From Prunus persica (Eukaryota; Streptophyta; Magnoliopsida; Rosales; Rosaceae), in the NCBI RefSeq assembly GCF_000346465.2, contig NC_034013.1:8060216-8124215 (forward strand): DNA of 64,000 nucleotides. Direction: 5' to 3'. How positions within the stretch are numbered: the stretch's first letter is position 1; every line of letters begins with the position of its first letter. Made by a program: the position numbers and the translations under genes. Below, piece after piece: positions 37,218-49,404 of this stretch. Under the pieces are notes generated by a model, which worked only from the letters and a program-made list of their open reading frames with translations, was not told the origin of the DNA and made no database searches.

Positions 37218-37230
37218 GGCTCTGATACCA
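37218..37230 (-). promoter_or_regulatory. tRNA-Met primer-binding site of the endogenous virus
   Basis: The complement reads TGGTATCAGAGCC, matching the 3' end of plant initiator tRNA-Met used to prime caulimovirid minus-strand DNA synthesis. It lies between the promoter region and the first ORF, which fixes the genome orientation (minus strand of this window). Confidence 0.92.
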
Positions 37231-37593
37231 TTATTTAACAAGGGTCTCGGTCAAGGTTTTTCAAAGGCCAAACTAGCAACCAGACACCATGCCTAGAACA
37301 TGAAACTAGAACATGGAACTGCAAAGACGCTAACTTAAAGGGATATGGAGCAGAACTCAGAGGTCCTCTGAACTCAGAGGTTCCCTGACAGACATCTAAT
37401 TATTGTTATGGCAAATATCAAACATGACCAAGTGCTCAAACAAAGTATTGATCGTCAGTTTAGCAATATAATAACATAATTATGAAAAGTGTTTTCCTAT
37501 TTTGGACAAGAAGTCTACTAAGAAAACCAAAAATAAAAGAGAAAAAGACTTACTTAATTGCTTATGTTGCTAGAACTACTGTTATCACCGGGT

Positions 37594-38081
37594 ATTGACA
37601 TTGGTCGACAGTATTAACAGTGGTCGGAGTAAGAGAATAATAAGAAAATAAGAGAAAGTATATGAACAAAGGGAGTTTTATTGATTGAGGGAGGAAGTAC
37701 TGAGATTTTTTCTTCTCTGATATTGTGTACTTTTTTCTTTCGAAGTTACAAACTATATACATAATTTACACTGACTTCTACCATGGCTAAGGATGAGAAT
37801 AAGAGTTCTTCTCTATCTAATACTCTCTATCTCCCTTTCTCTGTGATACTATTTTTCTGAAGTTTCATATGAACTTCACATGCACACTGATAGCAAACAA
37901 TTCCTCTTTACACTAAGACAACATGCACTCTGAAATATGTATAAAGAAACAAAACATTATATATGGCACTGTCGCTGCGCAGTAATAACAGTCGAACATA
38001 TGCAAAGTGACAAAAGTCTTCACATGGCCTGCTTGCTTGAAGACAAAATCTTCACATGCTGATGGTGGAGGAAAGGGCTGT
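37594..38081 (-). repeat. 488-bp tandem repeat, copy proximal to viral leader
   Basis: Appears identical to 38082-38569. On the minus strand it contains TATATAAT (37957-37964) and, ~275 nt further on, AATAAA (37677-37682). This is the TATA-then-poly(A) arrangement that gives the terminally redundant pregenomic RNA of caulimovirids. Confidence 0.95.
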
Positions 38082-38569
38082 ATTGACATTGGTCGACAGT
38101 ATTAACAGTGGTCGGAGTAAGAGAATAATAAGAAAATAAGAGAAAGTATATGAACAAAGGGAGTTTTATTGATTGAGGGAGGAAGTACTGAGATTTTTTC
38201 TTCTCTGATATTGTGTACTTTTTTCTTTCGAAGTTACAAACTATATACATAATTTACACTGACTTCTACCATGGCTAAGGATGAGAATAAGAGTTCTTCT
38301 CTATCTAATACTCTCTATCTCCCTTTCTCTGTGATACTATTTTTCTGAAGTTTCATATGAACTTCACATGCACACTGATAGCAAACAATTCCTCTTTACA
38401 CTAAGACAACATGCACTCTGAAATATGTATAAAGAAACAAAACATTATATATGGCACTGTCGCTGCGCAGTAATAACAGTCGAACATATGCAAAGTGACA
38501 AAAGTCTTCACATGGCCTGCTTGCTTGAAGACAAAATCTTCACATGCTGATGGTGGAGGAAAGGGCTGT
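38082..38569 (-). repeat. 488-bp tandem repeat, distal copy
   Basis: Second directly adjacent copy, no difference seen from 37594-38081. TATA-like at 38445-38452 and AATAAA at 38165-38170. A TGACG motif lies upstream in viral sense, just outside the repeat (about 38610). Confidence 0.95.
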
Positions 38570-38870
38570 AGGACTTGCATGTCTCTAAAGCTAAAGATAA
38601 TGGGCTCTTTCGTCATTTGAAAAAGTTTTTGGGTGTTTTTGAGAGCTGGCTGCTTCTTTTGGGTTTTTTGCAAAATTTCGATTCATTTTTCATTCAGAAA
38701 TGCTACCTATTTCTATTTATTTCTGTTTTACCTTTTTTCCCCCCTCTTACAAACTGCATTGAAACATCATACCCCACTAATCTCATTCATGCTTTTCTTG
38801 GAAATATTGGTGATTTAACCTTTTTATTAAAACAATGGAACAAAAATCAAACTACATCATCTCTTTTGGG
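38570..38870 (-). promoter_or_regulatory. Upstream part of the viral promoter / genome end
   Basis: Single-copy sequence upstream (viral sense) of the duplicated promoter. It contains TGACG (complement of CGTCA near 38611), a common activator site in pararetroviral promoters. The junction with host DNA is placed near 38870 because sequence character changes there; uncertain. Confidence 0.35.
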
Positions 38871-39097
38871 ATAGGCAAAAAAAATGACAATATTATTTAC
38901 GCATTTTTACAATTCTCCTTCCCCGCATACCATTCGGCGGAAAAGAAATTTAGTTACAAAACTTAAATTTACTGGGTTTTTGCTCAGTTTAATTGGCTAA
39001 AATTAGGTAAGTACTAAAGTATTTCATGCTTTTCCTACTTTATTGATTAATAAAAATTCCTCTTACTATAATTAAATATGATATTGTTATTGAGAAA

Positions 39098-39225
39098 CGG
39101 GGTTTAGCCTAGTAGAAAAGGCCCTTGATTTAGAGACCAATGATCAAAAGTTCGAACCCCACTGGCATTTTGGTAGTGTGTGTGTGTGTGTGAAAAACTA
39201 CCCTCCCCTGTTTTTATAAAAAAAT
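39098..39225 (+). mobile_element. tRNA-derived SINE-like element, copy 1
   Basis: A box-like TAGCCTAGTAGA at 39105-39116 and B box GTTCGAACCCC at 39150-39160, about 35 nt apart as in Pol III promoters, then a (TG)n tail and GAAAAACTACCC. A diverged copy in the opposite orientation lies at 39872-39971. It does not fold as a tRNA, since no acceptor stem pairing is present. Family not named. Confidence 0.65.
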
Positions 39226-39871
39226 GTTTAAAAATACTTTTCTGTTTTGGTTAATGCTTTCTTTCATGGACGCTCTATTTCCCAAATCAATCATACTTTT
39301 TCACTCTAATTCCAAAAAATAATCCTCATAAATGAGTTAATCATTTCTGACCTATAAGTCTTTATAATGTAAGAGAATATAATTGATACTGTTTTTGAAG
39401 GTGGGCACAGTTCGATTTACCCCTCGAATTGGAATCGAAACCAATAGTTACATAATGTATGGTTTTTATACAAAGTGTCTAGAGGAACCGAATCAAACTA
39501 GAACTATATGGTTCCAATTCAGTTCAATCGGTTTGCAGTTTGGAATAAGAGAAAAATAGGACGAGGCAAAGAAGAGAGAAATAGAAATAAGAGAGAAAGA
39601 GGTGAATCGATAAAGAGAAAGAGAGAGCGGTGTAAATAAGAGAAATACGTAAACTCAACAAGAAGAACGACTATGGTTCACCAAAAAGGAAAAGAAGTAG
39701 GACTAGAGTTGTTATTTAGTTGGGTATAAATTAGGATTAAGACATTTGGGTATTAATTGGATTAAAGTATCTAGATATTACTTGGGGTTACTAATGTGAT
39801 TTCAATATTAGTTAGGCTTAATAATTTTTGTTTTGTTTTGTTTTGTTTTTGTCATAGTCAAGAAGGAGGAG

Positions 39872-39971
39872 GGGTTTTTTTTTCTCACAATCACACTACC
39901 AAGCTGTTACGAGTTCAAACCTGAAATTATTGGTCTATAAGTTAAGGTCTTTTCCAACTGGACTAGACCCC
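39872..39971 (-). mobile_element. tRNA-derived SINE-like element, copy 2 (inverted)
   Basis: The complement reads GGGGTCTAGTCCAGTTGGAA, then TATAGACCAAT, GGTTTGAACTC (B box) and TTGGTAGTGTGATTGTGAG, aligning along its length with 39098-39195. The B box has diverged and the (TG)n tail is reduced, so it is older than copy 1 or a different subfamily. Confidence 0.6.
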
Positions 39972-40197
39972 ATTGACATATGCTCCTCAACGATTGATTA
40001 TCCAAGATACCAATTTCCTTTGACAAGATTTCCGAGTGGTCAAATTGCCCATAAGTTTTGAGAAACAAATATGGTTGGAAAGCTCTGTAGCAAATTGAGA
40101 TATAATCTTGGTTTGGTTATTTTCCTTAGTGTTCAGAAGCTTTTTTTGTGTGTGTTTATAATAGCATTTATATTGAAGAAGTCGATGGGTTTAAAAA

Positions 40198-40314
40198 ATA
40201 TAGCCGCGCGGCTATACTCTTTGAATATATTCGAATAGTTTAATCATATAGCCTTAAGGCTATACTCTTTGAATATATTCGAATATTTTAATAATATAGG
40301 CATGCGACTATACC
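40198..40314. repeat. Palindromic ~48-bp repeat array, cluster B
   Basis: Three units start at 40198, 40246 and 40294, exactly 48 bp apart. Each has a palindrome of the type ATATAGCCGCGCGGCTATAC and a linker containing TTTGAATATATTCGAAT, itself a dyad. Same family as clusters A and C-E but with a distinct linker. Confidence 0.85.
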
Positions 40315-41282
40315 TCTTAAATTAAATATATATATATATATATAGTAAAAGGTAGAAAACGGTGAAACATTCAAAATACCAGAAAATACCCTTGGTTAAT
40401 GCAAACATTTAGAATTGTGATTATTAATTAAATGAGAATAATATGGTAAATTCACACTTTTTCGTATTAAAAAAATAAAAATTAAAAGAAAAATCAGATA
40501 ATGGATCTTATTTTTATGGAGCACAACTACCCATTATCTTTTTTAATTCTAAAATTAATTTAATTTAATTTTTTTTAAAAAGCCTCTTGCAGGCGCAAAG
40601 GCGCGTGCGGAGATGCTAGTATAGTATTATATTGCATTTTTTTTTTTTAATATCTTTTTAGCCTTGTAAAATCTTCTTTGTACTTAAAAAAAGTTTTGTG
40701 TGTGTGTGTGTGTGTGTGGGTAAAGTTGTAAGATTTGGATTTTTAGCTCATTATGGTTTGTATTGAGATCATTAGGCTCCCTTTGTTTTATGATTTGTTT
40801 TGTCCTTTTTGTTGTTGCAAATTTGATCGTAATTTTTGTTTGTAAAGGTTTAGAGGGTTAAGATTTCAGCAGATTATTGTTGTTTGAATTCAGATCATTA
40901 TGCTCGCTTGAAGTTTGGTTTCATTTCATATTTTATTTTAGTTCTTTAAGTTGTATTTATTTTTTGGTCCGAACTGAAACTTATCATTTTTATTTCTATT
41001 AACGAAAAGAGAGAATTCGAACTTGTGACATCTAACAATAACAATAGCCAGTCGATTGAACTTTCGGATAATTGAAAGAAGAAGATATATGTAAAAAGCA
41101 AGCAGCCTTGAACTCGAAGAGAGAAGTCTCTTATTCATATTTTGTAATTTAGTATTTCATGACAGAAGAGGTTAAACAAAATTATCAAATATCAAATTTC
41201 AAGCAGGAACAAGCAAGCAATTGCTCCCGTGGCCCATGGGCCTCTTACATATACAGTGATTCAATCACCTCCAAGGCCCAAT

Positions 41283-41340
<58 letters not shown>

Positions 41341-41424
41341 GCAAAACACAAAAACAGCAAATTGCCAATTAGGCCCACTGTTTGATCTCTTCTTCTGATC
41401 TACTCTTATCTGATCTCTCTCTCC
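40315..41424. other. Intergenic region downstream of the RBBP6-type gene
   Basis: No gene seen. Short (TA)n at ~40328-40345 and (GT)n at ~40697-40718. The part nearest 41424 is 3' UTR of the E3-ligase gene. Confidence 0.5.
41289..41337. repeat. (GA)n microsatellite
   Basis: About 24 GA units in the 3' flank of the RBBP6-type gene. Confidence 0.95.
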
Positions 41425-44400
41425 CTATCTATGCCTGCGATCCCGATGATCCCTGGTGCTGCCTCTGGAGTGCCTGGGCTCTTCCTGCTCCGCCTTCTGC
41501 GGCGGCGACGCCTCGTACCTCGACGGCTTCCTCTTGAAGTGCCTGTCGTCGTCGCTCGACTCATACTCCATAGAAGCAGCAGCGCTAACCATAGCCTTTC
41601 TACTTCCATTTCCGCCACTCCCAGCCTTGGCAGTCGACGACGACGTCGTTTTATACTCGTCGTACACCGATCCATTTGCCAACGATGAAGACGACTCCTT
41701 GTGATGATGCGCCGACGACGGCTTGTTATCCTCCGTCGCCGACGGAGAAGCAGCGCGAGCCCGCTTCTTGCTCACTTCCCCCTCCGGAAAGCTTATGCGA
41801 GAAAACACGCTTGCCTTGTGCTTGCGCTCCGCCGCCGCCGCCGCTGCGGCAGCTGCTGCAGCTGATGCCGTAGAAGAGGAGGAGGCAGGTTTGGCCGATG
41901 CTGTTGTTGTTTCAGTGGAAGGTGGTGGTTTTGCAGAAGACGAATCAGAACGATGTCGTTTCTGGCGCTGCTGCTGATCATCCTCATGGTGGTCGTGGTA
42001 ATCGTCATAGTCTCGACCTCGATCTCGGTCTTGGGCGCGTTCGCGATCTCTGTCGTGGTGGTCTGATTTTCTCTTGGGAGGACGCGGTGGCTGTGGCTCC
42101 AGGTCACGTGGGTCACGTGAGGGCCTTCGTTCTGGAGATGACCTCTCGCGTCTGTGACGATGCTGGTGGCTGTTGCTGTAGTCGGGACTTGGTGATCGAG
42201 CAATTGACTTCTGCAATGCATAACAAGAAGAAAAACAAAAAGCCCCAATAAGTCAACTTTTCCCACAGTAATAATTCTCACAAAAATCATTACTTTTCAC
42301 TGTTACCCATTATTTTATCTCTTTTTTCTTTTTTGCTAAGTGCTTTGACGATTTTTTCCTTCATGCATTTACGAAACTAACACCCACTTTTCTTAAACAC
42401 CTTTGTTCCCTTTATTTATTTATTTTGTTCGGTTTTCAAATTTTGGAAAACAAAAAACATCGTTAACACTTTGATTTTTTTTGCCGTTGGCTTTACACCC
42501 TGCGATCCCATTAATTACTCATATCCAACTTTGCAGCCAGAACTCAGAAAGGAAGTAGAAATGGTAAACCAAAAATAATAAAATAAAATATAAAACCATT
42601 GTTAAAAACACTCCTCCTGTACAAAGTGCAGAAATTCAATTCTGAACCTGCAGCAAGCACTTGAGGATCATATATTAAAAAAAAAATTAGCATCTCAGAC
42701 CAGTGTAAACATGATCCAAGATGACTCCTAATGGTTTTCTTTTTATTTAAAAAATAAATTCAATTCAGAGCCGTTAAAAAAAACAGAGAAGCAGGTTATT
42801 AAATTTTGAGTCCTGGCAAATATAAGTTGGAATTAATGGGATTCAAAAGGCTGTATACTAGGGTAATCTGAACATGTTGCTAAAACAACAGAACAGAACT
42901 CTAATTGACCTCAGTTTCGGCCACATTTAGCCGTTTTCCATGTACTCTCGATTGATTCAAGCCACCGTGAAAAAGGGAGGCCAAACTACAATGCATTCTC
43001 TCCATTTAATATCCCCATGACCAAATGGAGCATTACGAAGAAAAGAAATAATATAATGACACAAAAATAAAATAAAGACTGAACGAAAAATAATAGCTGA
43101 TAAGGAAAACAGACTAATATATCCTAGACTCTTTGGCAATATCTGGCCAAATTGGTGTCCTATTGCCAACTTGGTCTCTCCTTGCAAGAGTGTTGATAAA
43201 AACCTTAAGAAAACCCTGCTGCTGCAGTATACAAATGATAAGAAGAGAGGGAAATTGGCACAATAAAGACGTACAGATTTGGATTTCATAGAAGCACCAT
43301 CGCCGCCACCGCTGCTCACCTCCCTCCCGTATTCCCGATCTTTGGAGAATTCCCTACTGAAATATATATAATTAAAAAATGAATTACTCAACCATGTAAA
43401 AATAGATACTACAGCTTGAGAGGAAAAGCAACCAATTACCATAAGATTATAGGCAAGTTGTCCATTTCTCAGAAGAATAGTACTATTAGATCCTATTATG
43501 AGATATTGCCCATATACTAAAACTGTGGGACACAAAAGGGCAAACAGCTATACATAGCCCAACTACTGAAGGATTTCTCCTTTCAAATATCTCTATACTC
43601 TCCCCAAAGAGAAAAAAACAGCATAATTTTGTTTCACATACAGAATGATAAACAAACACAAAGACACATCAGATTCGGGAAGCTTGTATCACACTTTACC
43701 ATCTCTTAGTACCAACCCAACTGACCAAAAATGAATTCCACATTTCAATCAAAATAACAGATCTCATATCTATTGTGTCCTTACAACGGAATTGCATCTA
43801 AAATGGAATCCAAACCCTTTGGTGGACCACACTAGAAAATCGCATCTAACAGAAACCGAATTTAAAAAATCTTCACATAACATGGCTATCAAATCACATA
43901 TAACAGATACTCATGTTTTCCAAGTTATACCCTATGAATAAAAATTCCAAGAAAAAACAAATCCAGTTTTCAGTCTTACGTTTGGCCTCGTCTCTCATTT
44001 TCACGCTTTCGCCTCAAATCAGCTTTTCGAGCCTCAAATTCCTCTCTGCTCATGACAGGGGGTCCAACATTCATGCCATTCATGCCATTCATGCCATTCA
44101 TGCCATTCATGCCATTCATGCCATTCATGCCATTCATTCCATTCATGCCATTCATGCCATTCATTCCATTCATGCCATTCATGCCATTCATGCCCATGCC
44201 AAAGTCAGCCAAATCCCTGAATAAAGTCCAAGATTACAAACACATTAGGTTGTGGGGCCAAAAGGAGGGAAAAAGCATTAAATTGTAACTTGCAAGCATC
44301 AAGTGACATTATCTTAGGGCACTGGTTACACCTGCAAACCTACTTTTTCCACAAAAATGACTCCAAGGGCAAAAACCATTGAATTGCATGCATACGAGAA

Positions 44401-46417
44401 AGTACAAGTATCTATTGTGGGGGGGGGAGGAGGAGAGAGAGAGAAATTCAAATGAGACAAATACATACCTCTGAGGCGGAACCATGGGCATCATATAACC
44501 TTGAGCACCGAATGAGTCCTGTGGACCAAAACCCCCAAATGGCATGTCCAATGGGCCTAGTCCATAACCCATATATGGCATAGGACCACCATATGGTGCC
44601 ATATATCCTTCCATACCCATGCCAGGTTGCATGCCATTCCAGTATGGATTATAAGCACCGGGGCCCATAGGCATCATATAGTTATCAGCTGCAAGATCTT
44701 GCGAGGTTCTCCATTGCATGTCTGCATTGAATGTAAACATTATGGCATGTATAAAAGCACAAGGATTGAAGTATCCAATTCAAATTTATATGATAGATAG
44801 AAAGCTTTAAGTTCACAAAACAAAGTAGGAGGAAGAGCCATACCATTCGCAGGCATGCGAACTTTCTTCTTTTTCCTTTTCTTTCCTGTAATGCACATAC
44901 AATGACAAACAAATAAGTAATCACTACAGTTCCAACTATTTTTTTGGAGTCAAACTAAGCTTTATTTTTAAGAAAAATCTTTTACTCAACATCCATCCAA
45001 CTCCTGTATGTCAAGAAAGCAAGAAAACACATAGAACTTGATATGCACCATGAAAAAATGCGAAAACAGAACTAGTAGGCCAACAGAACCAGAGAACTAT
45101 AATTCCCAGACCACTACATTACCTGCCTCCCCAGAAGCCAGCCTTTGTTGCACTTCCTCCTCAACAAGTGGAGCACTCCCTTGCGATGCTGGTTCCTTCA
45201 TACTCATTGACTCATGTGTAGCTTCAGATACATCAGCCACTTTTGTATTCCTCACTTTCTCTAAAATCTGCTGTGGGGCAACAACAGGCTTTACCTCATC
45301 TGCGGTTTCCTGTATCTTCGGGGTTTCTTTATTCAAAGATAGCTGTAGTTCTTCTCCCCTTGATGCAGCAGATTGAGTTGGAGAAGGAATCTTGGGTTGT
45401 GGACAGCGTGCAGACTCCATATCTGAATATTACAAATCAAAAGTTTAATACGAACAGAAAATGACTACTCTGGTGGAAATAGAAAGAGAAGGAACATTAT
45501 TGAAATACAAACCTTGAACTTGGAAAGTACTCCCAGCATTATCAGCACTACTGTTACCCCCAGATTCCAAGATTCGATTGATTGTATCCCTGAGTGTCTT
45601 ATTTGGCAGTAGATCGTCTGCCAGTGTATTTGTAGCCCCACAGACACACACTGACTTGGACATAATGTAGTTCCGGATACCTGATTATAAAGGCACCCAG
45701 TGTAAATACAAAGAAAATTTATACTTACCAAAAAGATTACAAGGGATTAGGTTGAAATTCTTAAAAGCTGCAAAATTTAGGCAATAATATTTACATCATA
45801 ACTTACACTTATCACAAAAGCTCTTAAAGCAACACTTGCTCGTTAACACAGCATCTTTCATTACTTCCTTGCACAACGGGCAGTGTAGCTCAGGGGGTAG
45901 ATCACCAACAGACCGTGTAGATGGTAAACCTTCAATCTCTCTCTCGAAAGCAGCCCTGTTTTCATATTAAAGATTATAGTAAGTTTTCATAAAAACAACT
46001 GGAAGGCAAGCATAACAACTATGAAATATAGAACACCAAATCAGCTTACTCATTTGGCCTCAAAACAGCTACTGCACCACTTGGCAATGCATATGAGCCA
46101 TCTGGGGTTGCCATCAGCATGGACTTGGGAATGCCAGTGGGTGGCTTCACTCTTTTTATGTCAAAAGTTGGATCACCATTTGTAGGGCAGTGCTGAATAA
46201 AATGCCCTAAACAAATACAATATGTCAAATATAACTTATATAAGTGCATTCCTGATATAATCATTTATCACAAAGAAAGAAATAAGAACAGGAACATACC
46301 AGGAACCTTACACCTGTGACAAATATAGCCCTGTGGAGGTGTTTTCCTCTCCAACCCCCCTCCTCCTCGACCTCAATCAAGAAAAGAAAAATCAGTTTTG
46401 TCATGTAAAATGAGAGA

Positions 46418-46453
<36 letters not shown>

Positions 46454-48090
46454 GTTGAATGAGCACTGACATATTAAGTAAAACAAAAATATGTAATTTT
46501 AAAAGACTCACCAAAACCACGTCCACCCATCATTCTTCCACCCATACCCCTGCCAAAACCTCTACCAGGACCAAAGCCATCAGGACCTTGCCTGCAAATA
46601 CAACACAGAGATCATCCAGCATTAGTGACCATGAATCTATCATTTATCACAGAACTAAACAATAAAACTGAAAGCATCTCACTGTTGCCAGTCCAAGGCT
46701 GGAGTGTCGATTAAAGCCTTAATCTTGCTATCTTCATCGGCTTTATTTGTTGGCTGAACATCCGGAGCCTGATAACTTGTCTGCACTGGCAAGACTTCAG
46801 GAATTTCATACAAATCACCTCCAAGATCATCCCAATCTGACTCATCAGGCTGTAACGCCAAAATAAACACACTATCACTAAAAGCTCTAACTGATTGCAC
46901 AAAGCAAAGCACAACCATGCCAGGATCTAGTAGATACTAAAGCTTACATATTTCATGGCAGATGAATCAGCTGTCAGAAAGCTAGTCCTTTCTGGTTCAG
47001 TATATTCCACCTTATCTTCCACCTTTGGCCTGCAATAAAGGAAATAAAAATAGCCTAACTCAACCAACCCTCGAAATTGGTCCTAATGGTCATAAGGAAC
47101 ACAAAAATCCTATTGAAGAACATAGCACTGCTTGGGCGCACTCCACAGAAGTTACAATAACAGGTACTACCCCCATATCACAGGTTTGTTAAACACAATA
47201 ACAATTGATACAGACAACTCAAAATTCATAATGGACCTTACGAAAACATAACTAAAGAATTTAAAGGATCTGAGATAGTACTCTGAATCAGTAACAATTG
47301 GCATGCGAGGCCGTCCAGGTACGCGTCGAATTAAAACTGACGTATTTTTTGGAATCAACATTGCTTCATCAAGATACTCTGAAATTGCAAAACATAGAAC
47401 ATGAAGACTATAAAAACACAGCAAAGATATTGATCCATGAAAGCAAGGATAAAAGCTACCAAAATGCGATTCCCCAAACCATAACCCATGGTTCCTAGTT
47501 AGTTAAAGTCAGATTAACCATTCCATTAGATCCCAGATTTCAATCTCACACACCCTGTCCTGTCCCCTCTCAGATTGAGTCAATTTAACATATAGGTGGT
47601 CAAACTTTGCTCATTCGATAACAACACTAAACCACCACATAAGGTCAATCTAACTTAACTTTCAAGGCACATGGTGGCAATTAGTGACCCCAACGTTAAT
47701 TGAAGTATGGCAATGTAACATCCTCTATATAAACAACATGTAGATAGATAGCTACAAGCATTAAAAAAAAAATGAACAAATACCCAAAAATCAAATTTTG
47801 AAATCTCCAAAATCATATATGATTTTACCACTCAACACACACACACACTCATATCACCTGCTAGGACCCAAATTTGTGTTTAATTACAAATTGTTCAGAA
47901 CGGAATAACTAAATCAGAACCAACCTTCATTGGTCTGGGCGTTGGTGACCACAAGGTCGAAATCAGTACCCCTCCCTAAGTGCTTGGATTCAAATATTTT
48001 TTCTTTCAAAATACCAACTGAGATGAAAGGACCGTCCATAGCAATTGAATCATAATCTCTTGCACTCTTAAATTTATAATACACCGCCAT
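41425..48090 (-). CDS. RBBP6/PQT3-type E3 ubiquitin ligase (DWNN, zinc knuckle, RING), 15 exons
   Basis: Exons in gene order: 48090-47925, 47378-47282, 47029-46948, 46849-46683, 46591-46512, 46371-46300, 46206-46050, 45955-45807, 45680-45513, 45422-45123, 44885-44844, 44721-44469, 44216-43980, 43356-43275, 42210-41425; all phases agree, 945 aa. The N-terminal DWNN ubiquitin-like domain starts MAVYYKFKSARDYDSIAMDG. A CCHC knuckle CHRCKVPGHFIQHC lies near 213-226, and a RING/U-box (CPLCKEV, then CCFKSFCDKC) near 290-325. The C-terminal half is low-complexity: Met/Gly/Pro-rich, about 13 MNG tripeptides, then an Arg/Ser/Asp/His-rich nuclear-type tail with a poly-Ala run. This is the architecture of RBBP6 and Arabidopsis PARAQUAT TOLERANCE 3. 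A role in protein ubiquitination and nuclear location are inferred. It is divergently transcribed from the kinase at 49405, with a ~1.3-kb shared region. Confidence 0.9.
44068..44193 (-). repeat. 9-bp coding tandem repeat (MNG)n in the E3-ligase gene
   Basis: About 14 in-frame units of CATTCATGC (coding strand ATGAATGGC), with two units carrying a synonymous change. They encode about 13 consecutive Met-Asn-Gly. A length change by whole units keeps the frame, so this is a candidate polymorphic coding minisatellite. Frames on the plus strand here are shadows. Confidence 0.9.
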
Positions 48091-48851
48091 GGTCAATACT
48101 TTTTTTTTCTTCCAAAAAAATAGAAATATGTATAATAATACCACAACAAGAACAAACAAACGCCCCGAGGAGAACGATAATCAAAGGCCAATAAAAATAT
48201 AAAGGCCTTGTATTAAACTCCCAAAAACAAAAATCAAACAGTACAAAAAAATTGAAGATCTTTTCGTTTTCTTTTTTCTTCGATTAATCTATTGAGATCG
48301 AACAATCAAACCACCGCAGAAGAACAGGGAGACAGAGCTCTTCAGAAGCTTCTTCGCGGACCATACGCCAATCTCCTCTCTTCGGTTCGATTCAATTCCT
48401 TCAAAAACCGATCATTGAACAGATGCTTCGAATCAAATTAGGTTCCGAGAGCCACCACAGATTCAATCCTCCGCCGATCGTCGCAATTCGAATCAAATTT
48501 CACAGATCTCAGTGAAATTAGAAAAAGCCCTCTGCGCTTGTCTTCGCACCGATCCTTACAAATAGCCTGAGAGAATCAGAAAACCCTAGGCTGAGGAACC
48601 GATTCTGATGAGCGAATGGATGGTACAATTGCTCCAAAATCGCCGATTGGTTGGCCGTACGTATATAGCACCGAGGAAAATTCACGAATTCCGAGAGCTT
48701 CTGACACGCCAAAACCGAGAAAACCCAAATCTTTCAGAGAGAAACCCCTTGAAATTTGTGAAACTGGTGATGGTTTTCAAGCACTAGGACGTCTGTGTAG
48801 TAGGCTGATAATCAATACGAACAGCCAGGCTGCTAGGGTTTGGTTCAGAGA

Positions 48852-48887
<36 letters not shown>

Positions 48888-49404
48888 CTTCGCGTTGGGT
48901 TTTGTTTTGCTTTTTTCTAATTTCCTTTTGGTTTTTTGTCCTTGAAAGGGTTGAGGGTCGGTTTAACGACTTCCGTTTCGTTTGTGGATAATCCTTGTGG
49001 GGCCAGCCCAACAACGACTCGTCGCACGCTCAATATGCTTTTTTTTTTTTTAACTTTAAAATTTAAACCATAAAATCTTTACCTTTGAAAAGCTTTGACT
49101 CTAAATAAAAATGTTGACCGTAGTAAAACTTTGGGCCCAAGTAAAATAGAACAGCTTCAATTACGAAAACTCCTTTTCCTTATAGGATTGGGAAAGATTT
49201 AGACTATCCTTATAGGATTGGGAAAGATTTAGGCTATAAATAATAGCCGGGCACCTTGCATTTTCTACCTTGAGTGAGTGAGCAAGCCTTTAGGAAATCA
49301 ATTAGGTTTTGCTTCTGGGCAGACGTCAATTTCCATATTTGACGAAAGCTCTTGAGTTTCCATTAACAAAGAGAGAGTTTTGTTGTTTTCTTGAGATAGT
49401 TTGA
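48091..49404. promoter_or_regulatory. Shared bidirectional promoter region (E3 ligase / kinase copy 2)
   Basis: Lies between two divergent start codons (48090 on -, 49405 on +). It contains the E3 5' UTR on the left and, for the kinase, CTATAAATA at 49234-49242, ~165 bp before its ATG, preceded by two ~30-bp repeats with TCCTTATAGGATTGGGAAAG. A (GA)n run sits at 48857-48885. The left-arm duplicate (2091-3325) lacks the TATA stretch. Confidence 0.65.

Larger units (their letters stand above)
30123..38870 (-). mobile_element. Endogenous caulimovirid (badnavirus-like pararetrovirus), decayed
   Basis: Read on the minus strand the order is: promoter region with TATA and AATAAA (duplicated, 38569-37594), leader, a 13-nt complement of initiator tRNA-Met (37218-37230), short coiled-coil ORFs, movement protein, coat protein with CCHC knuckle, Cys-rich motif, aspartic protease, reverse transcriptase, RNase H, and a distal ORF. 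This is a Caulimoviridae genome of about 8 kb. Fusion of movement, coat and pol functions along one strand, plus the CX2CX11CX2C motif, is most like badnaviruses. No integrase is present, and no LTRs were found. Many stops and shifts break the frames. The outer limits are approximate. Confidence 0.9.

Noticed and set aside
37594..38569. Two LTRs of a retrotransposon
   Set aside because: The copies are directly adjacent with no interior, lack TG...CA ends and target duplications, and sit upstream of a caulimovirid primer site.
38401..38673. 90-codon minus-strand frame as a viral gene
   Set aside because: It spans the promoter repeat and its upstream flank, and most of it is repeated in the tandem copy; no viral protein feature is seen.
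39098..39170. tRNA gene
   Set aside because: A and B box-like motifs exist, but no acceptor, D and anticodon stems can be paired.
41431..42251. Several open frames on the plus strand
   Set aside because: Shadows of the Arg/Ser/Asp/His-rich GC-rich last exon of the E3-ligase gene.
44052..44288. Plus-strand frame encoding Phe-Met-Pro repeats
   Set aside because: Antisense reading of the (MNG)n coding repeat of the E3-ligase gene.
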